Below are positions 44,030 to 53,294 of a DNA stretch of 64,000 nucleotides, one piece after another. The notes beneath the pieces are model-generated. The model had not been told where the DNA came from. It made no database searches and was given only the letters and a program-made list of their open reading frames with translations. The first letter of the stretch is position 1; every line of letters starts with the position of its first letter. Source of the DNA: Maridesulfovibrio ferrireducens (lineage in GTDB: Bacteria > Desulfobacterota > Desulfovibrionia > Desulfovibrionales > Desulfovibrionaceae); the NCBI RefSeq assembly GCF_016342405.1, contig NZ_JAEINN010000017.1, positions 36,392-100,391 of the forward strand. Reading direction: 5' to 3'. The translations under genes and the position numbers were made by a program.

Positions 44030-45700
44030 ATGAATGGAAATAATAAAAACAGATATGAATCCCGATTGAAAATGCTTCGACAGGAGCGCAGTTCATGGGA
44101 GGGACATTGGCGGGAGATAAGTGACTATATTCTGCCGCGAAAAGGCGTATACGATGGAACTAAGCCTAATGACGGGAGCAGAAAAGGTAATCGTATTATT
44201 GATTCCACTGCGACAAGGTCATTAAGAATTTTAGCGGCGGGGCTTCAAGGCGGGCTTACTTCTCCTGCGCGTCCATGGTTCCGGCTGGGTATTGCAGACC
44301 GTGATATGTCCAAGCATAAATCTGTGCGTGATTGGATTTCTAAAGTCGAAACAGTCATGTATCGAGCTTTGGCGCGAAGCAATTTTTATTCGTGCATACA
44401 TTCGCTTTATACTGAACTTGCGGGATTCGGAACAGGGATTCTTTATTGTGAGCCGGATGTTGACCGGGGCATAAGGTTTCGTACTTTGACGGCGGGGGAG
44501 TATTGTCTTGCGACCGATGCACAGGGGCGTGTGGATACTGTTTATCGCGAATTCAAAATGACAGCCCGTCAGCTTGAAAAAAGGTTCGGCATTGATGCGC
44601 TTCCTGCAACTGCCCGAACAAGTTTGACCAGCAATCGTGATCACTGGTTTGATGTGCTCCATGCTGTTCAGCCGCGTGATGAGTTCAATCCTAATAAAAT
44701 TGATAAACAGAACATGCCTTTCGAGTCGGTGTTTATTCTGAGTGGCAGAGGTAATGAAATTCTTTCGGAAAGCGGGTTTATGGAAAATCCTTACATGGCT
44801 CCACGCTGGGATACTTCAGCAATGGATGTGTATGGACGTTCACCTGCTATGGATGTTCTCGCGGATGTTAAAATGCTGATGGAGATGAGCAAAAGCCAGA
44901 TTCAGGCGGTGCATTTGACTCTTCGTCCACCCATGAAAGTTCCTTCTATGTATTCGAGACGGCTTAATCTGCTCCCCGGTGGGCAGAATCCGGTTGAGCA
45001 GAATCAGCAGGATTCAATTGCTCCTTTGTATCAGGTGCGGCCTGATCTCGCGGGGGTGAGTTCTAAAATTCAGGATGTCAGATCTGCAATTCGCGAAGGG
45101 TTTTATAATGATGTTTTCATGATGATGGCGGGATCTAATCGAAAGCTGATTACAGCTGCGGAAGTTGCCGAACGGCATGAAGAAAAGCTGATTCAGTTAG
45201 GTCCGGTTATTGAGCGTCAACATACCGAACTTCTGGACCCTCTTATCGATAGAGTTTTCGGTATTCTGACTCGTGCCGGGCAGTTGCCGGATCCTCCGGC
45301 CTGCCTTGACGGGGCTGATATCCGAATCGATTATATTTCAATTCTTGCTCAGGCTCAGAAGATGGTCGGAACCCAGTCCATTCAGTCCCTGTCTGAATTT
45401 GTGGGAAGGCTTGCGGGAGCAAATCCGGAAATTCTGGATAAGGTTGATATGGATCGTGCGGTTGATGAATATGCTGACTTGATCGGGGTGCCGACAGGGA
45501 TAGTGCGTTCCGATGGTGAAGTTGAAAAGTTTAGAACTCAAAGGAGGGATATGCAGATTCAGCAGCAACGAATGCAACAGGGAATGGCGGCGGCATCTGC
45601 CAGCACCGATATGATTAAAGATTTGTCGCAGGCAGGGTTCAATCGTAATGAAGTGATGGGTATTGCCGGACAAGCGGAACAGATTATGAGTTCCATATAA
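44030..45700 (+). CDS. Head-to-tail connecting (portal) protein
   Basis: The 556-residue protein matches the podovirus head-tail connector family: RLKMLRQERSSWEGHWREIS then DYILPRKG at the N-terminus, ILAAGLQGGLTSPARPWF, and a conserved core with GRSPAMDVLADVKML. The C-terminus is Gln/Met-rich (RDMQIQQQRMQQGMAAAS). It forms the dodecameric portal through which terminase packages DNA. The leader has a strong stem-loop and a weak ribosome site. A terminator follows. Confidence 0.92.
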   Translation: MNGNNKNRYESRLKMLRQERSSWEGHWREISDYILPRKGVYDGTKPNDGSRKGNRIIDSTATRSLRILAAGLQGGLTSPARPWFRLGIADRDMSKHKSVRDWISKVETVMYRALARSNFYSCIHSLYTELAGFGTGILYCEPDVDRGIRFRTLTAGEYCLATDAQGRVDTVYREFKMTARQLEKRFGIDALPATARTSLTSNRDHWFDVLHAVQPRDEFNPNKIDKQNMPFESVFILSGRGNEILSESGFMENPYMAPRWDTSAMDVYGRSPAMDVLADVKMLMEMSKSQIQAVHLTLRPPMKVPSMYSRRLNLLPGGQNPVEQNQQDSIAPLYQVRPDLAGVSSKIQDVRSAIREGFYNDVFMMMAGSNRKLITAAEVAERHEEKLIQLGPVIERQHTELLDPLIDRVFGILTRAGQLPDPPACLDGADIRIDYISILAQAQKMVGTQSIQSLSEFVGRLAGANPEILDKVDMDRAVDEYADLIGVPTGIVRSDGEVEKFRTQRRDMQIQQQRMQQGMAAASASTDMIKDLSQAGFNRNEVMGIAGQAEQIMSSI

Positions 45701-45723
45701 AATTTCAGTAGAAGTGTTTTTTT

Positions 45724-45750
45724 AACGGAGTCCTTAAAAAAGGCTCCGTT
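45724..45750 (+). terminator. Terminator closing module 1
   Basis: AACGGAG-T-CCTT pairs with AAGG-CTCCGTT, followed by TTTTTTT. Confidence 0.88.
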
Positions 45751-45906
45751 TTTTTATGTATATTTTAGTTTTTAGCCAAACATTTATATGATATATTAAA
45801 TTTTCGAATTTTGCAGGTTGATATATTAAGCTTGAAAAGATATGTTATAAAAGTTATTTTATTATAAATGTTATGAAGTTTTTAACTGGGGAGTAAAGAG
45901 GGTTTT

Positions 45907-46599
45907 ATGAAGTTGATTGTAACAGACTTAACTCGTTTTAAAGATAACGACAATGTTTGTATGGCTTTGCTGGATGCTGAATCTTGTATCTGTCATAGAC
46001 CGTTGCCGTATGTGACCAAAGCTATAGTTGAGCAGAAAGGGATTTATCCGGGGATGACTGTTGAAGCAACTGTTATTCCGAACGAAAAAGCCGCACGGCC
46101 CCATGTTGAAGATTGTATTTTTGTAAATGATTTGTGGCTTGGAATGATGGATGAAATTTCGTTTAAAGATTTACTAGAGCGTAGTGCTGTTGACTCTGTG
46201 AATGAAGCTTTTTGCGGTACGATCAGTTCTAAGAAAAGATGCGTCCCTTTGGATTCACCGCCTGATTCATCTATTAGAACAATAAGGGTTGATCCTTTGT
46301 CTCTGTCGCTTTCTGTGGTCGGGACTGTTGAGCAGAAGCTTCGACTCAGTTTTAAGGATAAGTCCGGAGAAATATTCCGGCATACTCCTATTGCGGATTT
46401 GAATTTCCATTCATCTGCTTTGAAATATATCCAACAGGATAGGGTTGATGAGTTTAATACTGCCCTTGCCGGAGGCGAAGAAGTTTATATCCGCTTAGGA
46501 TTAAGCAGAGTTTACAAAGGCAAAAACGGCAAGCAGGGATACTGGATGCAGGCTAACGGGATTTATTGTTTTCCCGGTTGTTTTTGTGCCGAGATGTGA
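45907..46599 (+). CDS. Dual-OB-fold-like protein
   Basis: The 230-residue protein begins MKLIVTDLTRFKDNDNVCMA and has two beta-rich halves (about 1-110 and 120-225), consistent with the dual OB-containing domain type. Members of that type have been discussed around nucleic-acid and conflict systems, but the function is unknown. It lies immediately after module 1. A direct repeat TGATATATTAA at 45789-45799 and 45819-45829 precedes it. GGGAGT lies upstream of the ATG. Confidence 0.5.
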   Translation: MKLIVTDLTRFKDNDNVCMALLDAESCICHRPLPYVTKAIVEQKGIYPGMTVEATVIPNEKAARPHVEDCIFVNDLWLGMMDEISFKDLLERSAVDSVNEAFCGTISSKKRCVPLDSPPDSSIRTIRVDPLSLSLSVVGTVEQKLRLSFKDKSGEIFRHTPIADLNFHSSALKYIQQDRVDEFNTALAGGEEVYIRLGLSRVYKGKNGKQGYWMQANGIYCFPGCFCAEM

Positions 46600-46604
46600 T
46601 CCTT

Positions 46605-47747
46605 TTAATCCAGCGTCTCCCTATATCTCTTAAGTCCCACCACAAGAACTATCAGCCAGAAAATAATGATGGGCCACAGGTGGTGAGTTGATTCCACCCA
46701 TCCACTGCCTTTAAGCAATACCCCGCGCACTAGCCTTAGATAGTGCGTGAGCGGTAGCAATGATCCCAGTGTTTGCGCCCATTGCGGCATTCCTCTGAAT
46801 GGGAACATAAATCCCGACAGCAATAGAGACGGCAGAAAAAAGAATATGGACATCTGCACGGCTTGAAGCTGGTTTTTGGCAACGGTAGAGATTGTGACAC
46901 CTACAGTCAGATTCGCGGCAATGAAAATTGACGAGTACAAAAAAATAATCACAGGGTTGCCGTTAATCGGTACGTTGAACAGAAAGATTGAAGCAATCAT
47001 GATCAGCATAACTTGAATATAGCCGACCATGACGTAGGGAATGATCTTTCCAAGCATAACTTCGAGTGGGCGAACCGGAGTTGTTAGCAGATTTTCCATT
47101 GTTCCGCGTTCGCGCTCCCTTGTTATTGCCAGAGAAGTGATCATGGAAAGAGTCAGGGTGAGGATTACTCCCATGAGACCCGGCACAATGTTATACTGGC
47201 TTATGGCTTCAGGGTTGTAATTTGCGTGAATTCGTAAATCGACCGGAGATTTATCCGGCAGCAGGTAACTTAAAGAGCCTTTCAGCTCTCGTTCCATGGC
47301 TCGATTCACGATTTCTTTCATGGAGTTTACAGCATTGCCCGTTGCCATAGGGTCGGTTGCATCTGCTTCAAGCAGCAGCGTAGGGCGTTCGCCTCGCTCA
47401 ATTTTTTGTCCGAACTGTTCAGGAATGGTTAGCACGAATTGAATCTCGCCAAGTTCCAGTAACCGATTCGCCTCGGCTCTTGAATTTATGAATCTATCCA
47501 CGTCAAAATAGGTACTTGTTTGCATGCCTGAGACAATGGCGCGCGAATATTGACTGTTATCACCGGAAAGTATGGCCAGCGGTAGATGGCGCGGATCGGA
47601 ATTTATAGCATAGCCGAAAAGAATCAGCTGGATGAGCGGAATGCCGATCATCATTGCGAAGGTGAGTCTGTCACGGCGCATCTGAATGAATTCTTTACCA
47701 GCTATCGCCCTGAATCGTTTGAAGGAGAAAAGTTTTAGAGCTTTCAT
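46605..47747 (-). CDS. ABC-2 type permease (YhhJ/YbhS-like)
   Basis: The 380-residue permease has one N-terminal helix, a large periplasmic loop (about 60-180), then five to six helices with MITSLAITRERERGTMENLL, the ABC-2 signature region, and LTHYLRLVRGVLLKG. It starts within the stop of the ATPase gene (ATGA). With the ATPase and the HlyD-like lipoprotein it forms an exporter for drugs, detergents or metals. It is the last gene of a TetR-controlled operon. Confidence 0.9.
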   Translation of the reverse strand: MKALKLFSFKRFRAIAGKEFIQMRRDRLTFAMMIGIPLIQLILFGYAINSDPRHLPLAILSGDNSQYSRAIVSGMQTSTYFDVDRFINSRAEANRLLELGEIQFVLTIPEQFGQKIERGERPTLLLEADATDPMATGNAVNSMKEIVNRAMERELKGSLSYLLPDKSPVDLRIHANYNPEAISQYNIVPGLMGVILTLTLSMITSLAITRERERGTMENLLTTPVRPLEVMLGKIIPYVMVGYIQVMLIMIASIFLFNVPINGNPVIIFLYSSIFIAANLTVGVTISTVAKNQLQAVQMSIFFFLPSLLLSGFMFPFRGMPQWAQTLGSLLPLTHYLRLVRGVLLKGSGWVESTHHLWPIIIFWLIVLVVGLKRYRETLD

Positions 47748-48658
47748 GGCGTTTTCCCTTGCATGAGGTCTATGAAAACTTCTTCCAAGCTGGTTTCTGA
47801 CGGTCCGAAATTGTTTTCAGGTTCAGTTACCGCACGGATACCTTTTTCAATTATGGATTCATCCCGACCACTGATATGCAGGGTGTTTCCGAAGGCTACA
47901 ACTTGATCAATCCCATCTGTGGCTCGCAGAAGCGGAGTCATTTCGTTAAGACGCGGTCCCTTTAAAGTCCATGTATGCAAGCCGGATTGTGTGATTAATT
48001 CTTCAAGTGTCCCTTTAGCTAAAAGATGGCCGTAGGCAATGTATGCCAGTCTGTGACAGCGTTCGGCTTCATCCATATAATGAGTACTTATGAGGGCTGT
48101 TATTCCCTGCGCGGCAAGGTTATGCACTTCATCCCAGAAATCCCGGCGCGCGGAAGGATCAACTCCCGCAGTCGGTTCATCAAGAAGCAGTAGTTTAGGG
48201 CCGTGCAATGTACATCCCGTTAAAGCTAACCGCTGTTTCCATCCGCCTGAAAGACTGTCCGCAAGCTGGTTGCTGAATTTGCCGAGGCCCATGCGATCTA
48301 TGGCCTCATTAATGAGCTTGTTGCGGTTCGGAAGCTGGTAGGCTCTTGCTAGAAAATCAAGATTTTCACGGACTGTCAGATCTCCGTATAAGCTGAATTT
48401 TTGAGCCATGTAGCCCACATTGGGTTTGATCAAATCGGGCTCGGTTAAAATGTCATACCCAAGGCATGTGCCGGAACCTGCGTCCGGGCGTAACAGACCG
48501 CAGAGCATACGGATAAAGGTCGTCTTGCCGGAACCGTTAGGGCCGAGAAAACCGAATATCTCGCCTTTTTTGACATTCATATCCAGCGCGTCAACCACAG
48601 TGCGTTTCCCGAAAATTTTGGTTACGCCCTTTACGTCTATGACAGTCTGATCATCCAT
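47744..48658 (-). CDS. ABC transporter ATP-binding protein
   Basis: The 304-residue protein has Walker A GPNGSGKTTF, Q-loop MAQKFSLYGDLTVRENLDF, signature LSGGWKQRLAL, Walker B LLLLDEPTAGVD and an H-loop STHYMDEAERC. The start at 48658 overlaps the HlyD-like stop by 8 nt and was chosen over an upstream in-frame start. It powers the adjacent ABC-2 permease. Confidence 0.93.
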   Translation of the reverse strand: MDDQTVIDVKGVTKIFGKRTVVDALDMNVKKGEIFGFLGPNGSGKTTFIRMLCGLLRPDAGSGTCLGYDILTEPDLIKPNVGYMAQKFSLYGDLTVRENLDFLARAYQLPNRNKLINEAIDRMGLGKFSNQLADSLSGGWKQRLALTGCTLHGPKLLLLDEPTAGVDPSARRDFWDEVHNLAAQGITALISTHYMDEAERCHRLAYIAYGHLLAKGTLEELITQSGLHTWTLKGPRLNEMTPLLRATDGIDQVVAFGNTLHISGRDESIIEKGIRAVTEPENNFGPSETSLEEVFIDLMQGKTP

Positions 48659-49688
48659 TGCTGCCTCTGAAAAAAGACTTGATGGTGTCGATAAGTCCAA
48701 TTTTATGATCAAAATATTTTATGTCACGGCTGACATCTACAGGCTGGCCCGGTTTAAGAAGCAGCGCATCCTTTAGCGAAGGGTAAGCTTCCAGCATGAA
48801 TACAAGTTTTGCTCTGCTCTGGCTGGAGTAAATAACAGGCGGCGTATACTCTGACTGAGGAGAAATGTAGGTCAATTTTATTCGCACAGGTTCTTTTAGC
48901 CCGTCGTAGTTAAGGAATAATTCTTCGCCAACAGTGAATCCTCCGACGATCGGTTCAGGTACATAGAATCTTACTTTGCGGTTTTCCGGTGGCAGAATGG
49001 AAAGAACAGGTTTACCTGCCGGAATCCATTCGCCTTTGTATCTTATGGTGTCAAAAATCAAACCAGTGCGCGGGGCTATTTGCTCTTTTTGGTCATAATT
49101 CCAGTGGGCTTGAACAAGCCTGGCTTTTGCGGCTTCAACAGCGGATTCAGCCGCTTTTATTTCATCAGAGCGCGAGCCGAGCGTTGCCGTGGTTAGTTGT
49201 GAAGTTATTTCGTGAACCTGCTGGGTCGCCTGTTGATAGTCCGACCGTGATTTGTCCCGTTCTTCTTCGGAAATGGTTCGTGATCTATAAAGATCGGCTC
49301 TGCGCTTATATTCGGTTGCCGCCAGAGATTCTGCTGCTTTTGCCTTTTTAAGTCTCGCTTTGATAGAGGCTATTTCAGACGGTCTGCGTCCTTTGCGTTT
49401 ATCGGCAAGATCATTGAGAGCTTTGTCCAGATTTTCGGAAGCTTCATCTACTCCGGCTTTTTCGAAATTTCTTTCAAGTATAAACAAGGTTTGATTTGCC
49501 GTTATCTGTTGCCCTTTTTCAACGTTAATTTCATCAAGCTGTCCGCCGAGGGGAGATGAAACATAGACAAAGTCGCCCTCAATATAACCCTGCCAAAGAA
49601 AATTTTCTTCATTTGTACAGGCGGAAAGCATCAGGCTTGTTATTAGGGTCAGGATTATCAGTGGGGCGGAAGTAAAGGTTGATTTCAT
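48651..49688 (-). CDS. HlyD-family periplasmic adaptor lipoprotein
   Basis: The 345-residue protein has a lipoprotein signal ending LMLSAC (Cys about 23), a biotinyl-lipoyl segment (WQGYIEGDFVYVSSPLGGQL), a long coiled coil (about 75-190) and the second lipoyl/beta-barrel parts (GLIFDTIRYKGEWIPAGKPV). It connects the inner-membrane ABC exporter to an outer-membrane channel. The start at 49688 lies 1 nt from the TetR stop with GGAGGA upstream, so TetR and exporter genes are cotranscribed. Confidence 0.9.
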   Translation of the reverse strand: MKSTFTSAPLIILTLITSLMLSACTNEENFLWQGYIEGDFVYVSSPLGGQLDEINVEKGQQITANQTLFILERNFEKAGVDEASENLDKALNDLADKRKGRRPSEIASIKARLKKAKAAESLAATEYKRRADLYRSRTISEEERDKSRSDYQQATQQVHEITSQLTTATLGSRSDEIKAAESAVEAAKARLVQAHWNYDQKEQIAPRTGLIFDTIRYKGEWIPAGKPVLSILPPENRKVRFYVPEPIVGGFTVGEELFLNYDGLKEPVRIKLTYISPQSEYTPPVIYSSQSRAKLVFMLEAYPSLKDALLLKPGQPVDVSRDIKYFDHKIGLIDTIKSFFRGSNG

Positions 49689-49689
49689 T

Positions 49690-50301
49690 TCAGGATTCCT
49701 CCGAAATGTTTCTGTTTTTAACAGCGTCTTCAAATAAAAGAAGATTTTTCCGTATTTGAGGTCTGGGATCATAATCACCATCTGAAAGATGAAATAGGAA
49801 GGATGGAGGAACAACGGTTCCTAATAACATAAACACTACATCTTGCGGTTCGATGTCTGATCTTATTTCACCAGTTTTTTGTCCTTTTTCAGCGATTGAT
49901 GCTGCGGCCTCGCGATATTCTGTCATAACAGTGAGAAAGGCTTTTCGCCTCAGTGATTTCTTGCCTGTGATTTTATCGGAGAACATTAGCCTTGGAATTC
50001 CGGGATATTTATAAAGAAGGTCTGCATGTCTAAGCGCAAGATTTTTTAGAATAGCGATAGGGCTGGTTTCTTCTTTGGCAGCAATAGTCGCATTTTGGAT
50101 TAATTTGTTACGTACAAGTTCCCGCAATCCATCAAATATTTCATCTTTATTCCGGTAATGTCTGTATAATGCGGATGGAACTATTTTGCACGCTTTCGCA
50201 ACATTTTCTACTGTGATGGCTGAAATGCTTTTAGCGGCAAGTTCGAGTGCTGCTTCGGCAATTTGTTCGCGACGTGTGTTTCTGTCCATTCTTTTGCTCA
50301 A
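49690..50301 (-). CDS. TetR-family regulator of the exporter operon
   Basis: The 203-residue protein has an N-terminal TetR HTH (EQIAEAALELAAKSISAITV then AKACKIVPSALYRHYRNKDE) and an effector-binding C-domain. It is the first gene of the HlyD-ABC operon and probably represses it. An inverted GTGAATTCAC sequence in the region just upstream of the start (about 50323-50335) is a candidate operator (AGTGAATTCACT core). Confidence 0.9.
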   Translation of the reverse strand: MSKRMDRNTRREQIAEAALELAAKSISAITVENVAKACKIVPSALYRHYRNKDEIFDGLRELVRNKLIQNATIAAKEETSPIAILKNLALRHADLLYKYPGIPRLMFSDKITGKKSLRRKAFLTVMTEYREAAASIAEKGQKTGEIRSDIEPQDVVFMLLGTVVPPSFLFHLSDGDYDPRPQIRKNLLLFEDAVKNRNISEES

Positions 50302-50322
50302 AATATGCTCCTGTTATGTGAA

Positions 50323-50335
50323 AGTGAATTCACTT
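50323..50335. promoter_or_regulatory. Candidate TetR operator
   Basis: The palindrome AGTGAATTCACT, about 20 nt upstream of the TetR start codon, is a perfect 12-bp inverted repeat and fits an autoregulatory operator. Assignment is by position only. Confidence 0.5.
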
Positions 50336-50392
50336 TAACATTAGCAAATGAAAATCGTCAATTGATATGTTTTTAATTTATTTAAAATAAAA

Positions 50393-50426
50393 AAACGCCC
50401 CTTGATCATAAGACCAAGGGGCGTTT
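50393..50426. terminator. Terminator after the nhaC-like gene
   Basis: AAACGCCCCTTG pairs with CAAGGGGCGTTT on either strand, preceded by an A-tract that becomes a T-tract on the leftward transcript. Confidence 0.85.
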
Positions 50427-50449
50427 CGGGAGTTATTTGTGGCTGATGA

Positions 50450-52156
50450 TTAGTTTGATACAGGCTTGCCCAGAAAGCGTACGGTTGCAAATACTGCCAG
50501 AATGGACATCGGTAGTATTATAAACAACGGCATTCCAAGTCCGGCAGGAATGTAGCCGAATACAATAGATATAAGTGCAACAGGAATTGCGTAGAATATC
50601 TGGGTTTTGGTGTGATCGATATGGTCACATGCCGACCCCATTGATGACAGAATTGTTGTGTCTGAAATCGGGGAGCAATGGTCACCGAAGATTGCTCCGG
50701 TAAGTACCGAACCGATATTTAGGATGACGTATGATTGATCAGGTGAGAGAGCATATGCCAGCGGAATACACAGCGGCATCAGGATTCCCATGGTTCCGTA
50801 AGAAGTACCGGTTGCAAAGGATATTATGGACCCCATTACAAAGATGATGGAAGGCAGCAGGAATATCGGGATGGTGTCAGATAGGATGCTTACCAGATAT
50901 GCAGCTGTACCAAGCTCTTTAATGATGCCGGAAAGTGACCATGCCAGCAGAAGAATGACTGCTGTGATATTGAGAGATTTAACACCCTGAACCCATGTGG
51001 AAATGGCATCATCTACTTTTAAGATCTTTTTACCGATAGCTAGTGCAAGCGCGACAATTCCGGCTACAAGTGCAGCTTGGAATAAAACAACGGAGGCGTC
51101 AGAGGCACCGAATGCTTCGCGGATTGCAACAAAGCTGGTCGGAGTGTCTTTAAGTATTGAGATAAGTTTTGCATTATCTCCGTCCATGATTGAATTATAT
51201 CCGTTAAAATAGAAACCTAAGAAAGCTGCTACAATGAGGGTTCCGATAGGAATAATTGCATCCCATATGCTGGGAATAATATTTGGATCAGGCTTTAATT
51301 CTGTTGCTTCATCGGCAACCATGGGCTTGGCGGTATCAGATAGCACTTTTCCGGTAGTACGTGCGCGGTGCTCAGCTTTATACATAGGGCCGAATTCTCT
51401 CATGAACCAGATGGTGGCGAGAATGAAGACCAGAATTAAAATGTTATAAAATCTGTAAGGAACAGTTTCAACGAATACACCGTAAGCATTCAGGTCGTAG
51501 CCTATTCCCTGAAGGCCGTCGCGAATAAGGCCGACTTCATATGCAACCCATGTGGAAATAAGAGCGATACCTGCGATTGGAGCGGCTGTTGCATCAATAA
51601 TAAAGGCAAGTTTTTCTCTGGAGACTTTCATTTTGTCTGTGACAGGACGCATTATCGGACCTACTGTCAGTGAGTTTGCGTAGTCATCAAAGAAAATAAG
51701 AAGACCGAGCAGCCACGTAACAAACTGTGAGCTTCTTGGGCTTTTTGCCTTTTTAGCGAGAGCATCAGCAATCGCTTTTGCTCCGCCCATTTTAGAAACG
51801 AGCGCGATAAGTCCGCCGATGGCAAGACACTGCAGGATGATACCCGCATTCCACGGGTCAGCGAGGGACATAAGAATTTCGTTGGAAAGTCTGAGAAAAC
51901 CGTCAACAAATCCGTTGTAGATGTTGAATCCTTTGGATTCGAGCATGAATGCTCCTGAGAAAACACCCAGCAGTAATGAAAGAATAACGTTTTTGGTGAT
52001 AAAAGCTAGAACGATGGCAACGAAAGGCGGAATGAGTGTGAGCATCCCGAATCTAGCAGCATTGACAGGACCTAAGCTGGAGTCCGCAGCAAGCGCGGGC
52101 TGACAAAATAGCAGGACTAAAGTAAACAGTAAAAAAATCCCTCGTAAATATCGCAT
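50450..52156 (-). CDS. NhaC-family Na+/H+ antiporter
   Basis: The 568-residue protein has a signal-like first helix and about 12 more membrane helices. Family motifs are LLIFFDDYANSLTVGPIM, SFATGTSYGTMGILMPLCIP and GDHCSPISDTTILSSM then ACDHIDHTKTQ. NhaC-type antiporters exchange Na+ and H+ or organic substrates, sensible in a marine anaerobe. Monocistronic, divergent from hemolysin III. It belongs to the chromosomal stretch between particle modules 1 and 2. Confidence 0.9.
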   Translation of the reverse strand: MRYLRGIFLLFTLVLLFCQPALAADSSLGPVNAARFGMLTLIPPFVAIVLAFITKNVILSLLLGVFSGAFMLESKGFNIYNGFVDGFLRLSNEILMSLADPWNAGIILQCLAIGGLIALVSKMGGAKAIADALAKKAKSPRSSQFVTWLLGLLIFFDDYANSLTVGPIMRPVTDKMKVSREKLAFIIDATAAPIAGIALISTWVAYEVGLIRDGLQGIGYDLNAYGVFVETVPYRFYNILILVFILATIWFMREFGPMYKAEHRARTTGKVLSDTAKPMVADEATELKPDPNIIPSIWDAIIPIGTLIVAAFLGFYFNGYNSIMDGDNAKLISILKDTPTSFVAIREAFGASDASVVLFQAALVAGIVALALAIGKKILKVDDAISTWVQGVKSLNITAVILLLAWSLSGIIKELGTAAYLVSILSDTIPIFLLPSIIFVMGSIISFATGTSYGTMGILMPLCIPLAYALSPDQSYVILNIGSVLTGAIFGDHCSPISDTTILSSMGSACDHIDHTKTQIFYAIPVALISIVFGYIPAGLGMPLFIILPMSILAVFATVRFLGKPVSN

Positions 52157-52420
52157 ACAAGATTTCCCCTATGAAATTTATTGCCATTTGGTAAAAACGG
52201 CGCTGTAGCAATTACAAGATATTTGTTGCAAAAGCAAACTTGCAGGGATTTAGCTTTGTTTTTAGAGCTAAAATTATGGAATAATGAAAATATCAATGAT
52301 CGCTTGTCATATAGAAGGAATGCTTTCAATCTTCTAATATTGATTGCGTCGTTTTTTTTTAATAGATATTAACAATATAAAGTTTGTTCCAAATTCTTAA
52401 AATTCAGGAATAGGTAAGTT

Positions 52421-53074
52421 ATGCTTCGGTATATTCGTGATCCAATGAACGGTTTGACTCATTTTATAGGCTTTTGTCTTGCAATAGTTGGATTGAAGGT
52501 GCTTCTTGATATTTCAATTGATCCTATCAATGTAATGCACGTGGTTACTTTTTCAGTTTTCGGCGTGGGAATGATTTTGTTGTATCTGGCAAGTACGCTT
52601 TATCATTGGCTCCCTCTTTCCGAAACGGGAATACGGTATTTGCGGAAAATAGATCATAGCATGATCTTTATTTATATCGCTGCCACTTACACACCTATTT
52701 GTCTTATTGGGCTGAAAGGTGTGTGGGGCTGGTCTATATTCGGCTGTGTGTGGGCTATGGCTGTAGGTGGAATAGTTACTAAACTTTTTTGGCTACATGC
52801 TCCACGCTGGCTTTCAACCGGATTTTATCTTGCTATGGGATGGGCGGCTATTATTGGCATCTGGCCTCTTATACAGGCTTTGCAGACCGGAGCGTTATTC
52901 TGGCTTTTGGCCGGCGGAATTTTATATTCCATAGGTGCTGTCATTTATGCACTTAAACGTCCTGACCCTTGGCCCGGTATTCTGGGATTCCATGAAATAT
53001 TTCACCTTTTTGTTATGGCAGGAAGTTTTTGTCATTTCTGGGTTATGTATGAATATCTTTCTCGTATGAGTTAA
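52421..53074 (+). CDS. Hemolysin III (PAQR) family membrane protein
   Basis: The 217-residue protein has seven membrane helices with the family motifs NGLTHFIGFCLAIVG, STLYHWLP, DHSMIFIYIAATYTPI and the C-terminal HEIFHLFVMAGSFCHFW metal-binding His set. PAQR-type proteins are predicted metal-dependent hydrolases; hemolytic activity is reported for a few only. It stands just before particle module 2 but belongs to the chromosomal backbone. Confidence 0.9.
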   Translation: MLRYIRDPMNGLTHFIGFCLAIVGLKVLLDISIDPINVMHVVTFSVFGVGMILLYLASTLYHWLPLSETGIRYLRKIDHSMIFIYIAATYTPICLIGLKGVWGWSIFGCVWAMAVGGIVTKLFWLHAPRWLSTGFYLAMGWAAIIGIWPLIQALQTGALFWLLAGGILYSIGAVIYALKRPDPWPGILGFHEIFHLFVMAGSFCHFWVMYEYLSRMS

Positions 53075-53190
53075 TAATAGTTTGTTTTATTAGCGATTTA
53101 TTGGTTTCTATCCTGCCCTATAGTCTTGTCTTGTGTTCTTTTTCTTAGCTACATTTCCCAAAAGTTCAAATTAATTTAAAAAAAGTTGCC

Positions 53191-53237
53191 CCCCGGACCT
53201 GAGTCGGCTGTTTCATGTCCGGGCTATTGCATATTCT
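53191..53237 (+). promoter_or_regulatory. Module promoter element, copy 2
   Basis: Identical to copy 1 through CCGGACCTGA, GTCGGCTGTT, TCATGTCCG, with outer arms CCCGGAC (53192-53198) and GTCCGGG (53217-53223). The -10-like TATTCT is at 53232-53237, again exactly 10 nt after GTCCG, and a TAGGGG follows. It starts module 2; the first gene begins at 53295. Confidence 0.85.
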
Positions 53238-53294
53238 ATGTCTTGTAGGGGGGAGGAACAATACAAGTTTCCCCTCACAGGAGGAATAGAACGA

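Noticed and set aside
52157..52420. Riboswitch upstream of the NhaC gene
   Set aside because: No recognisable conserved riboswitch core was seen in the 264-nt spacer.
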